6,427 nucleotides of DNA. Source: Desulfuromonadales bacterium (GTDB lineage Bacteria > Desulfobacterota > Desulfuromonadia > Geobacterales > Pseudopelobacteraceae). Location: NCBI GenBank assembly GCA_015688915.1, contig JAATGX010000229.1, positions 1 through 6,427 on the forward strand, read 5' to 3'. The position numbers were made by a program, and so were the translations under genes. Position 1 is the first letter of the stretch. Every line of letters starts with the position of its first letter. Positions 1 through 6,046 of the stretch are shown here, one piece after another. The notes below the pieces were generated by a model that worked only from the letters and a program-made list of their open reading frames with translations, was not told where the DNA came from and searched no databases.

Positions 1-51
1 AGGAGGGGCTAGGGGTGGTAAGGTGTCCGCTTGAACGCACAGTGGAATAAG
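1..51. repeat. Dispersed intergenic repeat, copy 1 (cut by window edge)
   Basis: This segment matches 5982-6032 in the same orientation at 46 of 51 positions; the mismatches are at offsets 10, 21, 28, 42 and 49. The first 18 bases (AGGAGGGGCTAGGGGTGG) correspond to the right arm of the palindromic pair at 5928-5999. The rest, including TTGAACGCAC at 31-40, is a conserved tail that is not part of any palindrome. The left arm presumably lies before the window. It is probably a genome-wide intergenic repeat family; that last point is inference. Confidence 0.8.
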
Positions 52-57
52 GCACCC

Positions 58-134
58 GGGCCGGAGAGGCCCCGCGCCAAGCTGTAAGAGCGGCGGTCGC
101 TCCGTTCGTGGATCACGGGTTGTGATCCACGAAC
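58..134 (+). promoter_or_regulatory. Three consecutive hairpins in the leader of the aldo/keto reductase gene
   Basis: Three perfect inverted repeats follow one another, each with a 5-nt loop. The first is GGGCC/GGCCC (58-62 and 68-72). The second is GAGCG/CGCTC (88-92 and 98-102). The third is GTTCGTGGATCAC/GTGATCCACGAAC (104-116 and 122-134). The third has 13 uninterrupted pairs and ends 7 nt before the ribosome binding site at 142-147. It could be an operator for a dimeric regulator, or an RNA hairpin acting on transcription or translation. No regulator gene is in view, and I could not place a convincing -35/-10 pair. The inverted repeats are seen directly; their role is inference. Confidence 0.55.
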
Positions 135-155
135 AACAAAGAAAGGATCTGACGT

Positions 156-1169
156 ATGACGACATCGGGTGTGCAGATGGAAAAGGTGGCCCTCGGCTCC
201 CAGGGAGCGATGGTTTCCCGCATGGGACTCGGCTGCATGGGGATGAGCGAATTCTACGGGGAGCGGAACGATGAGGAGTCGACGGCCACGATACTGCGGG
301 CCCTGGAGTTGGGAATAACCTTTCTGGATACGGCGGACGTGTATGGGATCGGCGACAACGAGGAGTTGATCGGCACGACCATTCGCGGGCGGCGGGATCA
401 GGTCTTCCTGGCGACAAAGTTCGCGAATGTCCGCAGAAAGGACGATCCGGCCTATTGGGCGATCAGCGGCAGGCCCGAGTATGTGAAGGCGGCGTGCGAT
501 GCCTCCCTGAAGCGGCTGGGCGTGGAGTACATCGATCTGTACTACCAGCACCGGGTAGACCCGGAAACCCCCATCGAGGAGACGGTGGGCGCCATGGCCG
601 ACCTGGTGAAGGCGGGAAAGGTGAGGTACCTGGGGCTGTCCGAGGCGTCGCCGGCAACGATCCGGCGGGCGCACAAGGTGCATCCGATCACGGCGTTCCA
701 GACAGAATATTCGTTGTGGGAACGGCATGTGGAGGCGGAGATCCTGCCGACGGTCCGGGAACTGGGGATCGGTTTCGTGCCCTACAGCCCCCTGGGGCGC
801 GGGTTCCTGACCGGGACGATCACGCAGCCGGGCCAACTGGGAAGCAAGGATTTCCGGGCACAGCGGTATCCGCGGTTTGCGGGCGAGGCCTTTGAGAAGA
901 ACCAGGTGCTCGTGGAACGGGTGCAGGCGATCGCGGAGCGCAGTGGGGTGAAGGCCGGGCAACTGGCTCTGGCGTGGGTGCTGGCGAAAGGCCGCGATGT
1001 CGTGCCGATTCCGGGGACCAAGCGCCGGAAGTACCTGGAGGAAAACGCGGCCGCCGTGGAGATCCGGTTGACGCCGGACGAGGTGGCGGAACTGGAGGCT
1101 GCCGTGCCGCAGAGCGAGGTTGTGGGTGATCGATATACCGAAGCGAACATGAAGGCGATCGACCGCTGA
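156..1169 (+). CDS. Aldo/keto reductase (AKR13/YakC-like), NADPH-dependent
   Basis: This 337-residue protein is predicted to be a soluble (alpha/beta)8-barrel oxidoreductase that reduces aldehydes or ketones with NADPH. The aldo/keto reductase tetrad is visible: D58 and Y63 in FLDTADVYG, K88 in ATKF and H132 in YYQHRVD. Cofactor-binding stretches are SPLGRGFLTG (211-220) and PIPGTKRRKYLEEN (285-298, including K289, R290 and R291). The length is normal for the single-domain family and there is no signal peptide. The start at 156 has an AAAGGA ribosome binding site at 142-147, 8 nt upstream; M8 (177) is a less likely alternative start. The closest type by sequence feel is the YakC/AKR13 group, but the substrate cannot be read from the sequence. 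It is transcribed toward the etf genes, shares no operon with them, and follows a hairpin-rich leader. Confidence 0.93.
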   Translation: MTTSGVQMEKVALGSQGAMVSRMGLGCMGMSEFYGERNDEESTATILRALELGITFLDTADVYGIGDNEELIGTTIRGRRDQVFLATKFANVRRKDDPAYWAISGRPEYVKAACDASLKRLGVEYIDLYYQHRVDPETPIEETVGAMADLVKAGKVRYLGLSEASPATIRRAHKVHPITAFQTEYSLWERHVEAEILPTVRELGIGFVPYSPLGRGFLTGTITQPGQLGSKDFRAQRYPRFAGEAFEKNQVLVERVQAIAERSGVKAGQLALAWVLAKGRDVVPIPGTKRRKYLEENAAAVEIRLTPDEVAELEAAVPQSEVVGDRYTEANMKAIDR

Positions 1170-1182
1170 ATCGGCCGATCGC
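1155..1182. terminator. Terminator-like hairpin over the aldo/keto reductase stop codon
   Basis: GCGATCGACCG (1155-1165) pairs with CGGCCGATCGC (1172-1182). There are ten pairs, one A/C mismatch and a 6-nt loop that contains the TGA stop codon. It sits at the convergent junction between this gene and the minus-strand oxidoreductase, where the intergenic gap is only 62 bp. No T-tract follows on either strand, so classic intrinsic termination is doubtful. It may instead protect a 3' end or limit read-through. Part of the palindrome is coding sequence (the last four codons) and could be coincidental. Confidence 0.35.
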
Positions 1183-1231
1183 GTGATGTTCCCTGTTGGT
1201 GCCCACTTCCGGCAGGCAAAAATGAACACCG

Positions 1232-3214
1232 TTACCTGATCCCGTCCGCCATTATCTCAGCGATATCCCGTACCCGGACCGCATCAGCCACACCCAGGTC
1301 CTTCAACCCGTCCTCCATCATGGTCATGCAGTAGGGGCAACTGACGCAGAGCGTGTCAGGCCGCTGCTGCATGGCCTCCCTGATCCGCTCCAGGTTGATC
1401 CTGGTGCCGGACTGCTCTTCCAGCCACATCCTGCCTCCGCCCGCACCGCAGCAGAAACCGTTTTCATGGTTGCGCCCGAACTCGGCGGGCGCTGTGCCGG
1501 TTGCGGCGGCCAGTACGATTCTCGGCGCCTCATAGGTGTCGTTATGGCGCCCTAGGTAACAGGAATCGTGAAACATGACCTTGCCGAAGGATGCCTGGCC
1601 GGCCGGCGTGAGCCTCCCCTCTGCCACGAGCCGCGCAAGCAGGTGGGAATGGTGCAGTACCTCGATGTCGAGCCCGTACTGCCGGTAATCGTTCTTCAAG
1701 GTGCTGAAACAGTGCGGACACTGGGTAACGACCCTGGTGATGCCTTTTTCCCTGAACAGCGCCACATTTTCCCCGGCCATGGCGTCGAAAACGTATTCAT
1801 TGCCGAGCCTGCGCACGCTATCGCCGCAGCACCGCTCTTCCCTGCCCAGCGTACCCCAGGAGACCCCGGCCGCGTCCAGGATGGTGGCCAGGGCAACGGT
1901 GACGTGCTTGTTGCGGCTGTCAAAGGTGCCGGCGCAGCCGACAAAGAACAGGTACTCCGTTTCTCCCGGCTTGAAGGTACGGTCACCCAACTGGCTGCTC
2001 CACTTGGTGCGCTCCGATGGGGCGATCCCCCAGGGGTTGCTCCGCTGCTCCATGTTCTCGAACAGGTTGAGCAGTTCCTCGGGAAAGCGGGCCTTTTCCT
2101 GCACCAGATGGCGGCGCATCTTGATGATCTTGGGCATCTGTTCGATCAGCACCGGGCAGACCGAGGTGCAGGCGCCGCAGGTGGTGCAGGCCCAGATCGC
2201 CTCCTCGCCTACGGTCCCCTCTCCCGCATCGCCGATCAGCGCCAGCGTGCCGGGTGCTCCGTCCCTCAGGGCCGGGCCGTTCATGAGCAGGTTGAGTTTG
2301 ATGTCGTGCACGATCCGGCGCGGATTGAGCGGTTTAGTGGTGGCATGGGCCGGGCAGAGATCCTGGCAGCGCCCGCATTCGGTGCAGGTCAGGGAGTCCA
2401 ACAAATCCTTCCAACTGAACTGTTCGACACTCCCCACGCCATACCGCCTCCCTTTTTCAAAGGCCTCCCTCGACTGGACATTGGGCCTTGCCGGGCCATT
2501 GAAATAGCAGTTGGGGATGGCGGTCAGGATGTGCATATGCTTGCTGCGGGGCAACAGGTTCATGAACAGCAGCAGGACCAGGGCATGAAGCCACCATGAG
2601 ACGCCTGCCACCCCCTCCAGTACCGATGGGGAGAGCCCGTTCAGCAGACCGGCCAGTGCGGACGAAACCGGCTGCCATGTGCCGGCCTGTCCCAAGGCGA
2701 TGCGGGCCGCGTTCAGCAGAAAAAATGCGGTCATCAACGCGGCGATCATCCCCAGGATCAGCAGGGCCTCGCCGCTGGCCGGCCTGGTATAGTCGTTTCC
2801 CAGGTACGCCGGCGGAAAGAACAGGCGACGGGCCAGGGCCACCAGAACCGATCCCAGGGCAACGAGCGAAACAATGTCGAAGAGCAGTTCCTGGCCATGG
2901 CCAAGGGGCGCCGGTAGAGCAGAGGCCAAGCTGAAGCCGGGAATCAGCCCCTCCAGCAGAAACGCACCATTGGCCGTCAGGAGCAGCATGAAGGCCCAGA
3001 ACAGCAGGAAGTGGTTGACGCCGTAGGGGCGGGCCAGCACCCGCTTCTGGGCAAAGGCATACCGGAACATTCCCCGCAGGCGTGCAAGCGGGTCGTCGAA
3101 ACGATTCTCCGAAGCGCCGATGGCCACCAACCGTACGCGCTGGTAGCAACTAAACAGAAAGGAGAGAACGGCAACAGCGAACAAGGTGGTGAAAATGGCT
3201 TGATGTGGGGACAT
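1232..3214 (-). CDS. Membrane FeS/cytochrome b oxidoreductase with CCG domains, likely EtfAB:menaquinone oxidoreductase (EMO)
   Basis: This 660-residue protein is predicted to take electrons from reduced EtfAB and pass them to menaquinone at the cytoplasmic membrane. The N-terminal part has about five hydrophobic helices (roughly 5-25, 66-90, 108-129, 150-170 and 203-222). H68, H106 and H210 lie in or near them and are candidate heme b ligands, as in NarI-like subunits. Two [4Fe-4S] motifs follow: C277/C280/C283/C287-P and C343/C346/C349/C353-P. Two CCG (DUF224, HdrD-like) domains come next: C427, C462-C463 and C499/C502; then C552, C588-C589 and C626/C629. An intact membrane-plus-FeS-plus-CCG layout next to etfBA matches the EMO family described in Syntrophus and Geobacter relatives. 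The ATG at 3214 is chosen because GCGAGGT (3224-3230) lies 9 nt upstream; a GTG at 3235 would add seven residues but would bury that site. The electron-transfer role is inferred from architecture and neighbours. Confidence 0.9.
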   Translation of the reverse strand: MSPHQAIFTTLFAVAVLSFLFSCYQRVRLVAIGASENRFDDPLARLRGMFRYAFAQKRVLARPYGVNHFLLFWAFMLLLTANGAFLLEGLIPGFSLASALPAPLGHGQELLFDIVSLVALGSVLVALARRLFFPPAYLGNDYTRPASGEALLILGMIAALMTAFFLLNAARIALGQAGTWQPVSSALAGLLNGLSPSVLEGVAGVSWWLHALVLLLFMNLLPRSKHMHILTAIPNCYFNGPARPNVQSREAFEKGRRYGVGSVEQFSWKDLLDSLTCTECGRCQDLCPAHATTKPLNPRRIVHDIKLNLLMNGPALRDGAPGTLALIGDAGEGTVGEEAIWACTTCGACTSVCPVLIEQMPKIIKMRRHLVQEKARFPEELLNLFENMEQRSNPWGIAPSERTKWSSQLGDRTFKPGETEYLFFVGCAGTFDSRNKHVTVALATILDAAGVSWGTLGREERCCGDSVRRLGNEYVFDAMAGENVALFREKGITRVVTQCPHCFSTLKNDYRQYGLDIEVLHHSHLLARLVAEGRLTPAGQASFGKVMFHDSCYLGRHNDTYEAPRIVLAAATGTAPAEFGRNHENGFCCGAGGGRMWLEEQSGTRINLERIREAMQQRPDTLCVSCPYCMTMMEDGLKDLGVADAVRVRDIAEIMADGIR

Positions 3215-3223
3215 GACGTGAAT

Positions 3224-3230
3224 ACCTCGC
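3224..3230 (-). promoter_or_regulatory. Ribosome binding site that sets the oxidoreductase start
   Basis: On the minus strand this reads GCGAGGT and lies 9 nt before the ATG at 3214. It favours that ATG over the in-frame GTG at 3235. It also lies outside the inserted element at 3247-3422, so the insertion left the translation signal intact. Confidence 0.6.
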
Positions 3231-3240
3231 AACACTAATT

Positions 3241-3428
3241 GAATATCCTGAATCCGTGACGCCTTCCCGGCTTCCCTCGCTTAGAATGCCTCAGTCCTGG
3301 CGTTTCAGGCGGGATATACCTCCGGGGCGGCGTTCATTCGGCGAAACCGGCATGGAACGTCACGGGCGGCGATTGACTCCGGCATTTCGCTCGCTTCGCC
3401 GTTCAGGCGTCGCGGATTCAGGGAATAT
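3241..3428. repeat. GAATAT target-site duplication flanking the inserted element
   Basis: GAATAT occurs at 3241-3246 and again at 3423-3428 in the same orientation, exactly abutting the outer ends of the inverted repeats at 3247 and 3422. An AT-rich 6-mer repeated at these two fixed positions in a GC-rich sequence is unlikely by chance (about 1 in 4,000 with equal base frequencies). It is best read as the duplication made on insertion. Confidence 0.65.
3247..3422. mobile_element. 176-bp MITE-like element between etfA and the EMO gene
   Basis: The ends are inverted repeats: CCTGAATCCGTGACGCC (3247-3263) and GGCGTCGCGGATTCAGG (3406-3422). They match at 16 of 17 positions, and the odd position forms a T-G wobble. 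The symmetry continues weakly inward (CGGC at 3268-3271 with GCCG at 3398-3401; AATGCC at 3285-3290 with GGCATT at 3381-3386). A GAATAT duplication flanks the element. It is too short to encode a transposase and contains no credible gene, so it would have to be moved in trans. It begins 7 nt past the etfA stop codon. Removing it and one GAATAT leaves a 33-nt etfA-to-EMO gap, typical of an operon. The parent transposase family is unknown. The transcribed form could fold into a long hairpin in the etf mRNA. Confidence 0.6.
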
Positions 3429-3429
3429 G

Positions 3430-4782
3430 TCAGGCCGCGGCCCGTGCCGGTTCGTACCGGCCGCTTTGCCCCTTGAGTTCCCGAACCCTGGCGATGAGCG
3501 CCGGCACGACCTGGAACAGGTCGCCCACCACCCCGTAGGTGGCGATCTGGAAGATGGGGGCCTCCGCGTCGCGGTTGATGGCGATGATGGTGTCCGAATC
3601 CTGCATGCCGACCATGTGCTGTATGGCGCCCGAGATGCCGCAGGCGATGTAGATCCTGGGCCGGACGGTCTTGCCGGTCTGGCCGACCTGGCGGCTGTGG
3701 GCGATCCAGCCGGCATCCACGGCGCTGCGCGACGCACCCACCACGCCCCCCAGTTCGTCGGCAAGTTCCTGCAGCAAGGCGAAATTCTCCTTGTTCATCA
3801 GGCCACGCCCACCGGAGACGATGATCTCCGCGGCAGCGACATCCACCTGGTCCTTGCCGTCCCGGTCGTTGATGACCTCCAGCACCTTGACCAGCACCGC
3901 TTCTTCAGGCGGGGCAAAGGGCTCGTGGATGATCTCGCCCGTTCTGCCCGGCCTGATCTCGGGCATGGGCATGACATGGGGCCGCACGGTGGCCATCTGC
4001 GGGCGGAACCTGTCACACATGATGGTGGCCATGATGTTGCCGCCAAAGGCGGGACGGGTCTGCATCAGGTTGCGTTTGTCGTCGATACCGAGGCCGGTAC
4101 AGTCGGCGGTCAGCCCGGTCCCGACCACGGTCGCCACGGCCCCGGCCAGGTCGCGTCCCTGGGCCGTGGCGCCCATCAGGATCACCTCGGGCCGGTGTTT
4201 TTCGATCACGTGGCAGATGGCCTCGCAATAGGGCTGGGTCCGGTAGTGCAGGTAGACCGGCGCATCCAGGAGGATCGCCGTGTCGGCGCCGTGCTCGAAG
4301 GCCTCGCGGCACAGGTGCCCGACATCGTGGCCGAGGATGACCGCACCCAGGTGTACCCCAAGGGCTGCGGCCAGTTCAGCCCCGGTACCCAGCAACTCCC
4401 ACGATACCTTCGCCGTAACGCCCTCATACTGTTCGATGACGACCCAGACCCCCCGGTAGCTGGCGAGCATTCTCTCAAGCTGCCGGCCTTCTTCGTCAAT
4501 CTCCTCCTCGACCGCTCCAGCCTGGTCCTTGGCCAGTGCAGCCAGGATCTTCTGTTCCTCGGGGGTGAATGACATCTCCAAGGCAGCGGCCGGGCAGATC
4601 TTGACGCATTTCAGGCAGCCGATACATATGGCGGTTTCTATGACCGGCTCGCCCGAGTCGGTCATCTCGATGCAGTTCACCGGGCAACTGCTCTGGCAGC
4701 GTGCCCCGCAGGCGATGCATCTGCCGGAAATGAGCCGCGCCGTGCCGCGGGGTTTCTTCGGTTTTGGTTTCGTATCGCTCAT
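3430..4782 (-). CDS. etfA: Electron transfer flavoprotein alpha subunit with N-terminal ferredoxin domain
   Basis: This 450-residue protein is predicted to be the FAD-carrying subunit of a cytoplasmic electron-transfer flavoprotein. It is longer than ordinary EtfA (about 310-330 residues) because an N-terminal two-[4Fe-4S] ferredoxin domain is fused to it. The cluster motifs are C22/C25/C29/C33-P and C53/C56/C59/C63-P. An acidic helical linker (about 72-108) follows, then the EtfA domain from about 112. The C-terminal FAD-binding region is intact: SGGRGLMNKENF (323-334), GASRSAVDAGW (349-359), QVGQTGK (365-371) and the YGVVGDLF region near 416-423. The ATG at 4782 is preceded by AAAAGG at 4794-4799, 11 nt away. 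The frame stays open to 4953, but the extra 57 codons read through the repeat element at 4831-4938 and are rejected. EtfB is encoded upstream and the membrane acceptor downstream. Confidence 0.95.
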   Translation of the reverse strand: MSDTKPKPKKPRGTARLISGRCIACGARCQSSCPVNCIEMTDSGEPVIETAICIGCLKCVKICPAAALEMSFTPEEQKILAALAKDQAGAVEEEIDEEGRQLERMLASYRGVWVVIEQYEGVTAKVSWELLGTGAELAAALGVHLGAVILGHDVGHLCREAFEHGADTAILLDAPVYLHYRTQPYCEAICHVIEKHRPEVILMGATAQGRDLAGAVATVVGTGLTADCTGLGIDDKRNLMQTRPAFGGNIMATIMCDRFRPQMATVRPHVMPMPEIRPGRTGEIIHEPFAPPEEAVLVKVLEVINDRDGKDQVDVAAAEIIVSGGRGLMNKENFALLQELADELGGVVGASRSAVDAGWIAHSRQVGQTGKTVRPRIYIACGISGAIQHMVGMQDSDTIIAINRDAEAPIFQIATYGVVGDLFQVVPALIARVRELKGQSGRYEPARAAA

Positions 4783-4830
4783 TGTTGGATAAACCTTTTC
4801 GTTACCAGAACAGGGCTGATCTTCCGCTCG

Positions 4831-4938
4831 TCCCTTCTCCCTGAGGGAGAAGGTGGCCGAAGGCCGGATGAGGGGGCAACAGTGTCGCATAATCCAACTC
4901 TGTCCCCTCACCCTAGCCCTCTCCCTCAGGGAGAGGGA
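4831..4938. repeat. Inverted pair of REP-like palindromes (BIME-like) between etfB and etfA
   Basis: Two palindromic units face each other. The left stem is CCTTCTCCCT/AGGGAGAAGG (4833-4842 and 4844-4853); the right stem is CCCTCTCCCT/AGGGAGAGGG (4917-4926 and 4928-4937). Each has ten complementary positions around one central base. The inner flanks, GGATGAGGGGGCA and the complement of TGTCCCCTCACCC, also mirror each other, so the whole 108 bp is an imperfect inverted repeat. The type resembles the widespread CCCTCACCCT...CTCCC intergenic repeats of proteobacteria. I see no target-site duplication and no gene in it. It occupies about half of the 212-bp gap. The hairpins may stabilise or separate the etfB and etfA parts of a shared mRNA. 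Confidence 0.75.
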
Positions 4939-4994
4939 ACGGTTAATCACCAAAGCGGAAGCATGACCCTATTCAGGTTTCATTATGTGGTTGG

Positions 4995-5807
4995 TCATAT
5001 CGTCAACAGGTCCTTGTCGAGCAGCTTGTCCAGCAGGAGAGAGGCTGTTCCCACCGGATTTTTGATGCCGTCACCGATGATCTCCCCTTGGTCCCGCTCC
5101 GGGGAAAAGATCTTGCTGACCCAGGTCGGTGAGCCTTTCAGCCCTACCGTTGCCGCGTCCAGCTTCAGAACCGAATTGTCCCACACCGTGATTGCCGCCT
5201 CCCGTGCGGCCAGGCGCATCGCTACGACCGGGTAACGGGGGCGGTTCAGTTCCCTGACCACGGTGATCATGACCGGCAGCGGCGCTTCGACGATCTCGTG
5301 GCGCCCTTCCAGTTTGCGGCGCACCGTGATGGTCTTTCGCGGAAAATCGATGGATTCGATCCGGTCCACCAGGGTCAGCTGGCTGAATCCCAGGCGGGAG
5401 GCGATGCCGGGGCCGACTTGGGCGGTGTCGCCGTCAATGGTCTGTTTGCCGCAGAAGACGATGCCGACATCCTCCTGCGCGGCAAGACGCTCGATGGCGG
5501 CGGAGAGTACCTTGCTGGTGGCCAGGGTGTCGGCGCCGCCGAAAGCGCGGTCGGAGAGCAATATGGCCTCATCCACGCCAAGGGCGCAGGCCTTGCGCAG
5601 GGTCGCCTCGGTGTTGGGCGGCCCCATGGAGAGCGCGACGGTCCGCACATCGTAGCGATCCTTGAGCCTCAGCCCCTCTTCCAGGGCATGGGCATCGTAG
5701 GGGTTTATGATGAAAGGGATGCCGTCCCGGATCAGGGTGTTGGTGACCGGGTCGATCTGTACCTGGGTGGTGTCGGGAACCTGTTTGATGCAGGAGATGA
5801 CGAGCAT
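4995..5807 (-). CDS. etfB: Electron transfer flavoprotein beta subunit
   Basis: This 270-residue protein is the predicted partner of EtfA in the soluble flavoprotein that carries electrons from acyl-CoA dehydrogenases. The family fold is recognisable from the N-terminal CIKQVPDTTQVQIDP (6-20) and INPYDAHALEEGLRLKD (34-50), through the nucleotide-binding loop KQTIDGDTAQVGPGIA (121-136), to RPRYPVVAMRLA (189-200). The loop reads DGDTAQVGP rather than the DDDxxQ form seen in mammalian-type EtfB that binds AMP. This suggests, but does not prove, that a second FAD sits there. The ATG at 5807 has an AGAGGT site (5813-5818) 5 nt upstream. An in-frame extension to 5906 would read through a hairpin region and has no family similarity, so it is rejected. 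It is the first gene of the minus-strand etf set, and a 212-bp repeat-bearing gap separates it from etfA. Confidence 0.96.
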   Translation of the reverse strand: MLVISCIKQVPDTTQVQIDPVTNTLIRDGIPFIINPYDAHALEEGLRLKDRYDVRTVALSMGPPNTEATLRKACALGVDEAILLSDRAFGGADTLATSKVLSAAIERLAAQEDVGIVFCGKQTIDGDTAQVGPGIASRLGFSQLTLVDRIESIDFPRKTITVRRKLEGRHEIVEAPLPVMITVVRELNRPRYPVVAMRLAAREAAITVWDNSVLKLDAATVGLKGSPTWVSKIFSPERDQGEIIGDGIKNPVGTASLLLDKLLDKDLLTI

Positions 5808-5846
5808 TGAGTACCTCTGTGCATGCGTGTTTCTGTGTAAAATTAT

Positions 5847-5877
5847 CCCCCTTGCGGGCCAAAAGGGCCTAGGGGGG
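5847..5877. promoter_or_regulatory. Imperfect GC-rich hairpin upstream of etfB
   Basis: CCCCC (5847-5851) can pair with the G run at 5872-5877. Inside it, GGCC (5857-5860) pairs with GGCC (5866-5869) across AAAAG. An asymmetric internal loop interrupts the stem. It lies 40 nt upstream of the etfB start, where a promoter or leader would be expected. It could be a degraded palindromic repeat or a leader structure. No clear promoter could be assigned here. Confidence 0.25.
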
Positions 5878-5927
5878 AGGGAATGAATTGTGATTACAGG
5901 TCGCAATCAAGATGATACTAAAAGCGA

Positions 5928-6032
5928 CCACCCCCAGCCCCTCCTGTTCAAGGAGGGGGGATGAAATCCCCCGCCTATTTTAGGAGGGGCCAGGGGTGGT
6001 AGGGTGTCAGCTTGAACGCACATTGGAATGAG
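5928..6032. repeat. Palindromic repeat pair plus tail (copy 2 of the position-1 repeat)
   Basis: The arms CCACCCCCAGCCCCTCCT (5928-5945) and AGGAGGGGCCAGGGGTGG (5982-5999) are inverted copies with 16 of 18 matching. Each arm also forms its own hairpin with a 5-nt loop: CCCCTCCT/AGGAGGGG (5938-5945 and 5951-5958, perfect), and CCCCGCCT/AGGAGGGG (5969-5976 and 5982-5989, one mismatch). The segment 5982-6032 repeats 1-51 directly at 46 of 51 positions, so the tail to about 6032 belongs to the unit. It fills most of the gap between etfB and the dehydrogenase remnant and may help stop transcription from the latter, though there is no T-tract. Confidence 0.75.
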
Positions 6033-6046
6033 TATTGATTCGAGTG

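Noticed and set aside
9..1229. Long minus-strand open frame opposite the aldo/keto reductase
   Set aside because: It is the antisense shadow of a clear aldo/keto reductase with all four catalytic residues. The translation is rich in R, H, P and L with no domain features.
1568..2599. 343-codon plus-strand open frame opposite the EMO-like gene
   Set aside because: It is antisense to a protein with all its cysteine motifs intact, a typical stop-poor shadow in GC-rich DNA.
3256..4572. 438-codon plus-strand open frame opposite etfA
   Set aside because: It overlaps the well-supported etfA on the other strand, starts inside the inserted element, and its translation is low-complexity DDG/HH-rich shadow protein.
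4831..4938. CRISPR array or tandem repeat array
   Set aside because: There are only two units, in inverted orientation and with different inner sequence; no regularly spaced direct repeats or spacers are present.
4783..4953. 57-residue N-terminal extension of EtfA
   Set aside because: The extension translates the palindromic repeat (giving SLRERARVRG-like text) and has no family similarity. The ATG at 4782 directly precedes the ferredoxin domain.
5808..5906. 33-residue N-terminal extension of EtfB
   Set aside because: It reads through a GC-rich hairpin. The ATG at 5807 starts the canonical EtfB N-terminus and has its own AGAGGT site.
5841..5914. Sigma-70 promoter for etfB (GATAAT or TTGATT-like boxes)
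   Set aside because: GATAAT on the minus strand has no -35 box at suitable spacing, and TTGATT has no good -10 partner. The support is too weak to annotate.
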